Source of the DNA: Pseudomonas hefeiensis
Lineage (GTDB): Bacteria; Pseudomonadota; Gammaproteobacteria; Pseudomonadales; Pseudomonadaceae
DNA length: 64,000 nucleotides
Assembly (NCBI RefSeq): GCF_030687835.1
Contig: NZ_CP117449.1
Coordinates: forward strand, 868,001-932,000
Direction of reading: 5' to 3'
A program made the translations under genes and the position numbers. Shown one piece after another: positions 57,216 to 64,000 of this stretch. Positions within the stretch are counted from its first letter, which is position 1; every line of letters starts with the position of its first letter. Below the pieces are notes generated by a model. The model ran no database searches. It had not been told where the DNA came from and worked only from the letters and a program-made list of their open reading frames with translations.

Positions 57216-60083
57216 CTACAGTGAAACGCAGGAATTCGATTTTTCTTCGGGGGCGATGGGGAGCCCTTCAGCGTCAGTGGATTTGGGCCGGGTGACGCGA
57301 TCCACCAGATACACCAGGCCGTGGTAGTCGATTTCGCCATGGCGCGTCAGACCGATCTCGCAGGTGCGGCTGGTGGAGACGCCTTCACTGCAATGCTGCA
57401 CCGCGTCCTTGAGGGTTCGCAGTGAGTGGGCGTTGAGCTCGGGTGTGGTGAAGCCTTTGTCTCCGGCAAAACCACAGCAATGGATGCCTTCGGGGATCAC
57501 GACTTGCTTGCTGCATTTGCGCGCCAGGTCGATCAGTGCCTGGCTCTCGCCCAGGTGCTGGGTACTGCAAGTGACGTGTACGGCAATCGCTGCATCCTGC
57601 GGGGTGAATTCGAGACGGTCCATCAAGTGCGTACGAATGAATCGCACCGGGTCGTACAGGTCCAGTCGAACATTTCCCAGGTCCTGGACCAGGCGCAGCG
57701 TGCAAGGGCTGGTGTCGCAGTAGATCGGGTCAATTCCGCCGCGGCTGGCGTGGAGCAAGGCGCCGATCAACTCCTGGCGCTTGTGCTCGGCCTGTTCTGC
57801 GTAGCCTTTGGATGCGAAAGGCTGGCCGCAGCAAAGGTTGTCCACGTTGTCTGGAAAGACCACTTGATAGCCGGCTTTTTCCAGCAGGCGCTGGGTTTTT
57901 TCGTACAGCGACATCTGTTCTTTATCACCCGCCGCCGGCGCCATGGCGCGCGACACACACGCGGCCAGATAGACCACGCGCGGGCGTTCGTCGCAGACGG
58001 CCGGGCTGAAGCGGATGGCTTTTTCCGGCTGCGGCATGGCGTTATCCCACTGGGGGACCTGCCCCTTCGACAGCCGGGTCAGGCCGGCTGACAGGCGGGC
58101 CAGTCGCGGTGCGCCCAGCAGCATTCGGGCGCCGTTGGCGACGTGCAGGGTAAAGCGTGCGCCTTGCAGGGCGATGGCGAAATTGCTTGCCAGCCAATCG
58201 GCGGTTTTCGTACGCGTTGCGCTGCGGCTACGGAGTTTTTTCACCAGCTCGCCGGTGTTGATGCCGACCGGGCAACGTTGTGCGCATAACCCGGTGGCGG
58301 CGCAGGTGTCGATGCCGTGATATTGATAGGCCGTTTCCAGCGCAGAGGTGTCGATGCCTGCGCGCTTTTTCGCCTGGATGTCCCGCCAGATCACGATGCG
58401 CTGGCGCGGGCTCAGGGTCAGGTCTTTGGACGGGCAGACCGGCTCGCAGAAGCCGCACTCGATGCACTTGTCCACTATCTCGTCGGCCGCTGGCAGCGGC
58501 TTGAGGTGCTTGAGGTGGATTTGTGGATCTTCGCTGAGCACCACGTCCGGGTTGAGGATGCCGTTAGGGTCGAGCAGGCGTTTGAGTTGCCACATCAACT
58601 GGTAGGCGTCGCTGCCCCACTCCAGCTCGACGAATGGCGCCATGTTGCGTCCGGTGCCGTGTTCGGCCTTCAGCGAACCGCCGAACTCCACCGCCACCAA
58701 CTGCGCCACGTCATCCATGAACGCTTGATAGCGCGCGACTTCTTCGGCGTTATTGAAGCCTTGGGTGAAGACGAAGTGCAGATTGCCTTCCAGCGCGTGT
58801 CCGAAAAGGATCGCTTCGTCGTAGTGATGTTTGTCGAACAGCTCGATCAGGCGGTTCACGCCCATGGCCAGTTGCTCGACCGGAAAGGTCACGTCTTCGA
58901 TGATCACCGTGGTCCCGGTTTTGCGGACCGCGCCCACTGCTGGAAAAGTGTCTTTGCGGATGGCCCAGAGTCGGGCGTTTTCTCGCGGGTCTTCGGTGAA
59001 GTCGACCTGTTTTTCCACAGGGAAACCGGCCAGCGATGCCATGATCCGGGCCAGTTGCTCTTGCAGCAAAGAGGACGAAGCCGCGCGGGACTCAATCAGC
59101 AGGGCGCAGGCATTTGTCGACAGATGCTGTACGAAATCCGGCATGCCCGGTTTGTCCTGCACCGAACGCAAGCTGCGGCGGTCCAGCAACTCCACCGCCG
59201 ATACCGGTTGGCTTTTCAACACCGTGACTGCATTGCAGCAGGTTTCCACGTCCGGGAAGACGATCAGCGCCGAGGCTTTGTTCGGATGATCGATGACGGT
59301 GTTGTAGGTCACCGCGCTGATGAAGCCGAGTGTGCCTTCGGAACCCACCAGCAGGTGGCTCAAGATATCCACAGGCTCGTCGTAATCCACCAAGGCATTG
59401 AGCGACAGGCCGGTGGTATTTTTCAGACGGTACTTGTGGCGAATTCGAGCGGCCAGTTCGGTGTTGGCGCGGGTCTCACGGCCAAGGGTTGCCAGACGTT
59501 CCAGCAGTTCGCCATGGCTTGTACGAAAGGCCGCCACGCTGGCTTCATCTTCAGTGTCCAGGCGGGTGCCATCGGCCAGTACCAGGCGGATGCCGGCGAG
59601 GGTGTGATAGGTGTTTTGCGCTGTGCCGCAGCACATGCCGCTGGCATTGTTGGCGACGATGCCGCCGATCTTGCAGGCGTTGATCGATGCCGGATCGGGG
59701 CCGATCTTGCGGCCGAATGGGGCTAGCCAGGCATTGGCCTGAGCGCCGATCACGCCGGGCTGCAAGCGGATCTGCATGCCTTCTTGGCGAATTTCGCGAG
59801 CGTTCCAGTTATCCCCCAGCACGATCAGCACCGAGTCGCTGATGGCTTGCCCCGACAGGCTGGTGCCGGCCGCGCGGAAAGTGACCGGCACCTGGTCGCG
59901 TTGGGCCAGTTGCAGCAGGGCTACCACTTCGTTTTCGGATTCGACGCGTATCACCAGTTTCGGAACCAGTCGATAGAAACTGGCATCGGTGCCGAAGGCC
60001 AATGTCGACAGCGGGTCGTCGAAACGGCGCTTTTGCGGGATTAGCTGGTGTACGTCGCGCAAGAAAGGGGCCGGAAGCGTCAT
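57216..60083 (-). CDS. FAD/Fe-S D-lactate dehydrogenase (Dld-II type)
   Basis: A 955-residue membrane-linked D-2-hydroxyacid dehydrogenase. The FAD-binding PCMH domain covers about 30-260 (VPVTFRAAGTSLSGQAISDS; IVANNASGMCCGTAQ) and the FAD-oxidase C domain about 260-530. Two 4Fe-4S motifs follow (CIECGFCEPVCPSKD near 538; CAATGLCAQRCPVG near 594), then two CCG domains (NLCCGQPF near 750; GIHCCGFAGDKG near 869). The layout equals Dld-II of Shewanella, which oxidises D-lactate and passes electrons to quinone. The ATG at 60083 overlaps the lutC stop. D-2-hydroxyglutarate is an alternative substrate for the broader family, but operon context favours D-lactate. Confidence 0.9.
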   Translation of the reverse strand: MTLPAPFLRDVHQLIPQKRRFDDPLSTLAFGTDASFYRLVPKLVIRVESENEVVALLQLAQRDQVPVTFRAAGTSLSGQAISDSVLIVLGDNWNAREIRQEGMQIRLQPGVIGAQANAWLAPFGRKIGPDPASINACKIGGIVANNASGMCCGTAQNTYHTLAGIRLVLADGTRLDTEDEASVAAFRTSHGELLERLATLGRETRANTELAARIRHKYRLKNTTGLSLNALVDYDEPVDILSHLLVGSEGTLGFISAVTYNTVIDHPNKASALIVFPDVETCCNAVTVLKSQPVSAVELLDRRSLRSVQDKPGMPDFVQHLSTNACALLIESRAASSSLLQEQLARIMASLAGFPVEKQVDFTEDPRENARLWAIRKDTFPAVGAVRKTGTTVIIEDVTFPVEQLAMGVNRLIELFDKHHYDEAILFGHALEGNLHFVFTQGFNNAEEVARYQAFMDDVAQLVAVEFGGSLKAEHGTGRNMAPFVELEWGSDAYQLMWQLKRLLDPNGILNPDVVLSEDPQIHLKHLKPLPAADEIVDKCIECGFCEPVCPSKDLTLSPRQRIVIWRDIQAKKRAGIDTSALETAYQYHGIDTCAATGLCAQRCPVGINTGELVKKLRSRSATRTKTADWLASNFAIALQGARFTLHVANGARMLLGAPRLARLSAGLTRLSKGQVPQWDNAMPQPEKAIRFSPAVCDERPRVVYLAACVSRAMAPAAGDKEQMSLYEKTQRLLEKAGYQVVFPDNVDNLCCGQPFASKGYAEQAEHKRQELIGALLHASRGGIDPIYCDTSPCTLRLVQDLGNVRLDLYDPVRFIRTHLMDRLEFTPQDAAIAVHVTCSTQHLGESQALIDLARKCSKQVVIPEGIHCCGFAGDKGFTTPELNAHSLRTLKDAVQHCSEGVSTSRTCEIGLTRHGEIDYHGLVYLVDRVTRPKSTDAEGLPIAPEEKSNSCVSL

Positions 60084-60751
60084 TGGTCCTCCAGAATCAG
60101 AACCACCAGATCCTTCGGACCGTGGGCGCCATAGGCCAGCACCTGTTCGATGTCGGCCGTCTTGGAGGGACCCGAGACCAGCAGCGCGTTGGTGGGCATG
60201 CCCTGGGCCCATTCGAATTCCTGTTGCACTTCATAGAAGTTGTCGCGGATTTCGCTGGCCTTGAGCACAGCAAAATGCACCGGCGGAACCAGGCTCATCA
60301 GCCGCGGTTCTTCCCGCGTCGGCCAGAGAATCAGGCTTCCGGTCGCCGCAATGGCACCCAAGGTCCCGGTCAGGCTGGCGGGGGTGTCGTTGAACAGTTC
60401 GGCCTTCCATTGCTCGACAGGTCGGTCGTAGGCCTTGAGGGTTGGCAGCTCGGGATTGTTCGCCCAGAACTGGGTGATTTTTTGCCCGTGAGGCGTCGTC
60501 GGGGCGATGAGCAGGCTTGGCAATTGACGGTCGCGCAGCAACTGCGCCAGCAGCGCCGGCCAACCTTCGCCAGACGTCAGGTGGATTTCAGTGTGCACCG
60601 CTTCCATCAGTTTGCGCAGTTGAGCTATGCGCTCCTCGGGGGCGTAACGATAGGTTTTCGTCACCAGGTCGACATCGAAGTTGTCGGCCACAGGCGTGGT
60701 GCCGGTCAGGCTTTTACGCAGCTTGGCGAGGATATTGTCCTTGGCGCTCAT
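60080..60751 (-). CDS. lutC: L-lactate dehydrogenase complex subunit LutC/LldG
   Basis: A 223-residue subunit of the LUD domain family. GAIAATGSLILWPTREEPRL near 133 and VLVISGPSKTADIEQVL-like text (SGPSKTADIEQVLAYGAHGP) near 195 are typical. It has no Fe-S motif. It works with LutA and LutB in L-lactate oxidation. It overlaps both neighbours by ATGA. Confidence 0.92.
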   Translation of the reverse strand: MSAKDNILAKLRKSLTGTTPVADNFDVDLVTKTYRYAPEERIAQLRKLMEAVHTEIHLTSGEGWPALLAQLLRDRQLPSLLIAPTTPHGQKITQFWANNPELPTLKAYDRPVEQWKAELFNDTPASLTGTLGAIAATGSLILWPTREEPRLMSLVPPVHFAVLKASEIRDNFYEVQQEFEWAQGMPTNALLVSGPSKTADIEQVLAYGAHGPKDLVVLILEDQ

Positions 60752-62205
60752 CGACGGTCTCCCTGCTGGTTCAGGTGTTCGCGGGCCAGGTCATGCAATG
60801 AGCGGGCGGCGGGTTTGGGGGCGCTGTGGTTCTGCGTCCATGGGCCGACGTTGTTGGGCGTCAGGGCGCGCAGGCGCGTGGCGAGGAAAGCGAACAGCCG
60901 ATACAGACGCGGCGAGCTGTTGAGCCGGGCCCAGGCATTCCAGATGAAACGTTCCTTGGGCGAATACTTACTGCCCTGGCCGCGCATCACTGGGTTCGGG
61001 CTGTCCGGTGCCTTGACGTTTTCTTCGCGCAGTCGCCGCAACAGCGCCGGAATGGGAATCTTCACCGGGCACACTTCGCCACAGGCACCGCACAGCGAAG
61101 AGGCGCTTGGGTGATCCGGCACTTTGGCCAGGCCCACCATGTGCGGTGTGATGATTTTTCCGATAGGCCCCGGGTAAACCTCGCCGTAGGCATGACCACC
61201 GATTCGGGTGTAGACCGGGCAATGATTCATACAGGCGCCGCAACGAATGCAGTTCAGGGTCTGGCGCAGTTCGCTGTCGGCAAATGCCTGGCTGCGCCCG
61301 TTGTCCAGCAGGACCAGGTGGACTTCCTGGGGGCCGTCCAGTTCGTCGGCCTTGCGCGGGCCGGAGATCATGTTGACGTAGGTGGTGATCGGCTGGCCGA
61401 GGGCCGAGCGGGTCAGCAGCGAGAGCAGCGGCACCACGTCTCGCAGGTTCTCCACGACTTTTTCGATGCCGGTCACGGCAATGTGAACCGGCGGCACGGT
61501 GGTGGACATCCGCCCGTTGCCTTCGTTTTCCACCAGCAGCAGCGTGCCGGTTTCAGCCACGGCGAAGTTGACGCCAGAGACGCCGATGTCAGCCTCGAAG
61601 AACTTCTGCCGCAAGACCTTGCGACCGATCTGAATGAGTTGGTCAACGTCCTTGGTGTACTCCACGCCAAGTTTGTCGTGGAACAAGGACGCGACCTGAC
61701 CGGCGTTCTTGTGGATCGCCGGCATAATGATGTGTGAAGGCTTCTCGTGGTCGAGCTGGACGATGTATTCCCCCATGTCGGACTCGAGACATTCGATGTC
61801 CCGACCCTCGAGGAAATGGTTCATCTCCATCTCTTCGCTGACCATCGATTTGCCCTTGATCACTTGCCGCGCCTCGTGAGCGCGGATGATCGAGAGGACG
61901 ATGCCATTGGCTTCGTCCACCGTTTCCGCCCAATGTACTTTCACACCGTTGCGGGTCAGGTTGGTTTCAAGCTGCTCGAGCAGGTCGGGCAACTTCGATA
62001 ACGCACGAGCGCGGACGGCATTGCCCAGCACTCGCAGATGTTCTCTTTCGTGGGCATCGCTGAAGGACGCTGCCCGCTTGGTCATCAGTGAATCCATCGC
62101 CGTGCGAAAGTTGTTTCGCAGTTGCGTGTCGTCCAGGGCCTTGTGGGCCCGGGCGCGAAAATCTTCCTGCACCTCAACGGTCGGAATCAGCGTCGGCGTG
62201 CTCAT
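60748..62205 (-). CDS. lutB: L-lactate dehydrogenase Fe-S subunit LutB/LldF
   Basis: A 485-residue subunit. The LUD domain covers about 70-300 (VAETGTLLLVENEGNGRMST). Two 4Fe-4S motifs follow (CIRCGACMNHCPVYTRIGGH near 312; CGACGEVCPVKIPIPALLRR near 364), then a basic C-terminal tail. The ATG at 62205 overlaps the lutA stop; the longer frame would run into lutA. Middle electron carrier of the LutABC complex. Confidence 0.94.
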   Translation of the reverse strand: MSTPTLIPTVEVQEDFRARAHKALDDTQLRNNFRTAMDSLMTKRAASFSDAHEREHLRVLGNAVRARALSKLPDLLEQLETNLTRNGVKVHWAETVDEANGIVLSIIRAHEARQVIKGKSMVSEEMEMNHFLEGRDIECLESDMGEYIVQLDHEKPSHIIMPAIHKNAGQVASLFHDKLGVEYTKDVDQLIQIGRKVLRQKFFEADIGVSGVNFAVAETGTLLLVENEGNGRMSTTVPPVHIAVTGIEKVVENLRDVVPLLSLLTRSALGQPITTYVNMISGPRKADELDGPQEVHLVLLDNGRSQAFADSELRQTLNCIRCGACMNHCPVYTRIGGHAYGEVYPGPIGKIITPHMVGLAKVPDHPSASSLCGACGEVCPVKIPIPALLRRLREENVKAPDSPNPVMRGQGSKYSPKERFIWNAWARLNSSPRLYRLFAFLATRLRALTPNNVGPWTQNHSAPKPAARSLHDLAREHLNQQGDRR

Positions 62206-63026
62206 ACGACACCCCCGGTACGCTGCCAGAGGAAGCTCGCCAGGTGCTGCCCGCGTAACGCTTGCTGCTGTTTCTCCAGGGCGCCGTTGATATTCATCAG
62301 GCAACCGCAGTCGGCACTGACGACCTGGTGCGCGCCGGACTCCTTCAGCGCGCGGGTCTTGTCGGCCACCATCGCGCCGGAAATATCCGGCATGCGAACG
62401 CTGAACGTTCCTCCAAACCCACAGCATTCACTTTCATGGCTGTGTTCGACGCGCTCCACGTTGTCCAGCTGCGCCAGCAAGGCACGGCCATGCAGGTGGG
62501 TGTTCATTTCCCGTCGTGCCGAGCAGGACGTGTGCAGCGCGACCTTCACCGGTTCGCCACTGTCGTTCAACTGCACTTTGCAGACAAACAGCAGGAACTC
62601 GGCCAACTCATAGGTCCGGGCCGCCAGGGCCTGGACCTGTTTGAGCGTATCGGGCTCGTCCTTGAACAGGTCGGCGTAATGCTCGCGCAGCATGCCGGCA
62701 CAGGAGCCCGACGGCACCACCACCGGATAATCCCCGGCAAACAACGCCAATTGCGCCCGCGCTACCGTCCGGGCCTGCTCGGTGTAACCCGAGGTGTACG
62801 CCGGTTGCCCGCAACAGGTTTGCCCTTGCGGGTAGTCCACCCGGATCCCTTCGCGCTCCAAAAGATGAATCGCGTCCATCCCGGCTTCGGGATAGAACAG
62901 GTCCACCACGCAGGTTCCGAACAGGTAAACCCGTTCGGGCTTTTTGCTGGGGTACTGCCGAGGCTCGGGCAATGGCGGGGCGACACGGGTCGCATTCGGC
63001 ACGGCGTTGTAAAAAAGCTCGCTCAT
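62202..63026 (-). CDS. lutA: L-lactate dehydrogenase CCG-domain subunit LutA/LldE
   Basis: A 274-residue protein with two CCG cysteine-rich domains (GQTCCGQPAYTSGYTEQA near 71; SECCGFGGTFSVRMPDISG near 200) that hold an unusual Fe-S cluster, as in heterodisulfide reductase subunit B. It starts MSELFYNAVPNATRV and has the LFGTCVVDLFYPEAGMDAIH strand. It is the first enzyme gene after the permease. Confidence 0.94.
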   Translation of the reverse strand: MSELFYNAVPNATRVAPPLPEPRQYPSKKPERVYLFGTCVVDLFYPEAGMDAIHLLEREGIRVDYPQGQTCCGQPAYTSGYTEQARTVARAQLALFAGDYPVVVPSGSCAGMLREHYADLFKDEPDTLKQVQALAARTYELAEFLLFVCKVQLNDSGEPVKVALHTSCSARREMNTHLHGRALLAQLDNVERVEHSHESECCGFGGTFSVRMPDISGAMVADKTRALKESGAHQVVSADCGCLMNINGALEKQQQALRGQHLASFLWQRTGGVV

Positions 63027-63126
63027 CAGGCGTGTCTCCGGGTGGTCCCGGTTATCCGTCCGCTGAGGCTGCTGAATATAGATAAGGAATCTTTCAGCAG
63101 CCTTGCAGACCCGGTTATCAATAGCA

Positions 63127-63150
63127 GACGCCGAATCGTGGTTCGGCGTC
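63127..63150. repeat. hairpin between lldP and lutA
   Basis: GACGCCGAA/TTCGGCGTC, 9 bp with a 6-base loop, in the 151-base gap. The only T-run is on the plus-strand side (GTTCTTTTTC). On the minus strand it has no U-run, so it may tune the permease-to-enzyme ratio by mRNA processing and not end transcription. Confidence 0.5.
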
Positions 63151-63177
63151 GTTCTTTTTCGGTGTTAGCTGTTGTGC

Positions 63178-64000
63178 TTAGTGCACCAGCATGCCGGTTA
63201 ACCAGTAGGCTTGGGCCAAGGTGATCAAGCCCACGATCGTTGCAAAGAATAGGCTGTGTTTCAGGGTGAAACGGAATAGATCCGATTCTTTGCCCACCAG
63301 GCCGGTTGCAGCACAGGCCACGGCAATGGACTGTGGCGAAATCATCTTGCCGGTCACACCGCCGCTGGTATTGGCGGCTACCAGCAAGGTGTCGTTGACG
63401 CCGATCTGGTGTGCGGTAGTGGCTTGCAGCGAGCCGAACAGTGCGTTGGACGATGTGTCAGAACCGGTCAGGAACACCCCCAGCCACCCCAGGAACGGCG
63501 AGAAGAACGGGAACGCCGCGCCCGTGCCGGCCAGCACCAGGGCCATGGTGGACGACATGCCCGAAAAATTGGTGACGAAGGCGAACGCCAACACCATGCC
63601 AATGGACAGGATAGGCCAGCGTAGCTCGTAGAAGGTTTCTTTTAAAGTGGTAAGACCAGTTCTGAGGTTGATCTTCAGCACCAGCATCGAGATCAAGGCC
63701 GAAAAGAAAATCGCCGTGCCGGTGGCGGAAATCGGATCAAGTTTGAAGATCGCCGGGATGGCCGTTGGATTGGTCACGATCGGCGCGACCTTGATCACCA
63801 TCTGATCCAGGTGCGGGATGGCAAAATTGAACACCCAGCCGTACATCGATCCACCCGGGGCGAACATCGCCTTGAACGGTTTGAGCGTCCAGATCGTCAC
63901 CAGCACGGTGAGGATCAGGAACGGTGACCAGGCCTTAATGATTTCACCCAGGCTGTAGGGGGAAACCACGGTGCTGCGCGGCTGGCCGAAACCGCCGACG
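63178..64000 (-). CDS. lldP: L-lactate permease (3' part)
   Basis: The C-terminal 273 residues of a LctP/LldP-family lactate permease; the frame is open to the window edge, and the family is about 560 residues. Several helices are visible ([59 protein letters not shown]), the last two being strongly conserved in the family. It ends [10 protein letters not shown]. It heads the lactate operon and imports L- and D-lactate, possibly glycolate. Confidence 0.94.
   Translation of the reverse strand, partial: VGGFGQPRSTVVSPYSLGEIIKAWSPFLILTVLVTIWTLKPFKAMFAPGGSMYGWVFNFAIPHLDQMVIKVAPIVTNPTAIPAIFKLDPISATGTAIFFSALISMLVLKINLRTGLTTLKETFYELRWPILSIGMVLAFAFVTNFSGMSSTMALVLAGTGAAFPFFSPFLGWLGVFLTGSDTSSNALFGSLQATTAHQIGVNDTLLVAANTSGGVTGKMISPQSIAVACAATGLVGKESDLFRFTLKHSLFFATIVGLITLAQAYWLTGMLVH

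Noticed and set aside
58317..59726. Long plus-strand ORF of 469 codons
   Set aside because: Shadow of the Dld-II gene; no motif, no RBS. The same applies to 6986-8320 on the plus strand opposite the chemoreceptor.

Overview
The window looks like the chromosome of a Pseudomonas of the fluorescens group. The pointers are high-GC coding sequence, clusters of Pseudomonas-type REP palindromes, a DUF2788 gene, an ACC deaminase that matches (from memory) the P. fluorescens/UW4 enzyme, and a tmRNA whose tag reads ANDETYGEYALAA. Both window ends cut genes: the end of an rluE-like gene on the left and the lactate permease lldP on the right.

Layout. 1-12.9 kb is mostly housekeeping and catabolic: an rluE end, DUF2788, a SulP anion transporter, a GntP permease/RpiR regulator/N-acyl-D-amino-acid deacylase set, a glyoxalase-fold protein, an HBM-type chemoreceptor, katG, and a lone HEAGH metallopeptidase-like protein. 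12.9-20.3 kb has a MocR-type regulator divergent from serC, a BenE-type transporter, yggS, an argD-like aminotransferase and glyA, so five of the six genes encode PLP-dependent or PLP-binding proteins. 20.5-26.0 kb is an ACC deaminase locus: acdR, acdS, two unrecognised genes, and an aceE-type E1 without its E2 partner. I infer that it burns the 2-oxobutyrate made by AcdS. 26.1-26.8 kb is a tandem array of about five 134-bp REP-pair units that supplies the last codons of the adjacent peptidase. 26.7-35.9 kb is an oligopeptide ABC transporter with two M20 peptidases and a LysR regulator. 36.3-40.3 kb is a copper module (Cys/His protein, Met-rich periplasmic protein, DUF2933, P1B ATPase, CopZ-like chaperone).

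40.4-56.3 kb is accessory DNA ending at the 3' end of ssrA. It has gene debris (an integrase N-terminus and two start-less frames) and a type IC restriction-modification locus in the order hsdM, hsdS, prrC, rhuM remnant, hsdR. PrrC is the tRNA-Lys anticodon nuclease that guards such systems. Here it is almost full length but carries a one-base deletion. Next come a candidate structured RNA with small ORFs, a DUF3987 protein, an Integrase_1-type recombinase, and a P4-type integrase 187 bp from ssrA.

56.3-64 kb returns to backbone: ssrA, a small exported protein, and a lactate operon lldP-lutA-lutB-lutC-dldII, arranged like the Shewanella lldEFG/dld-II system.

The most notable items are the broken prrC in an otherwise intact type IC locus, the acdS plus E1-only operon with two undescribed proteins, the PLP-enzyme cluster, and the structured leader in the island.
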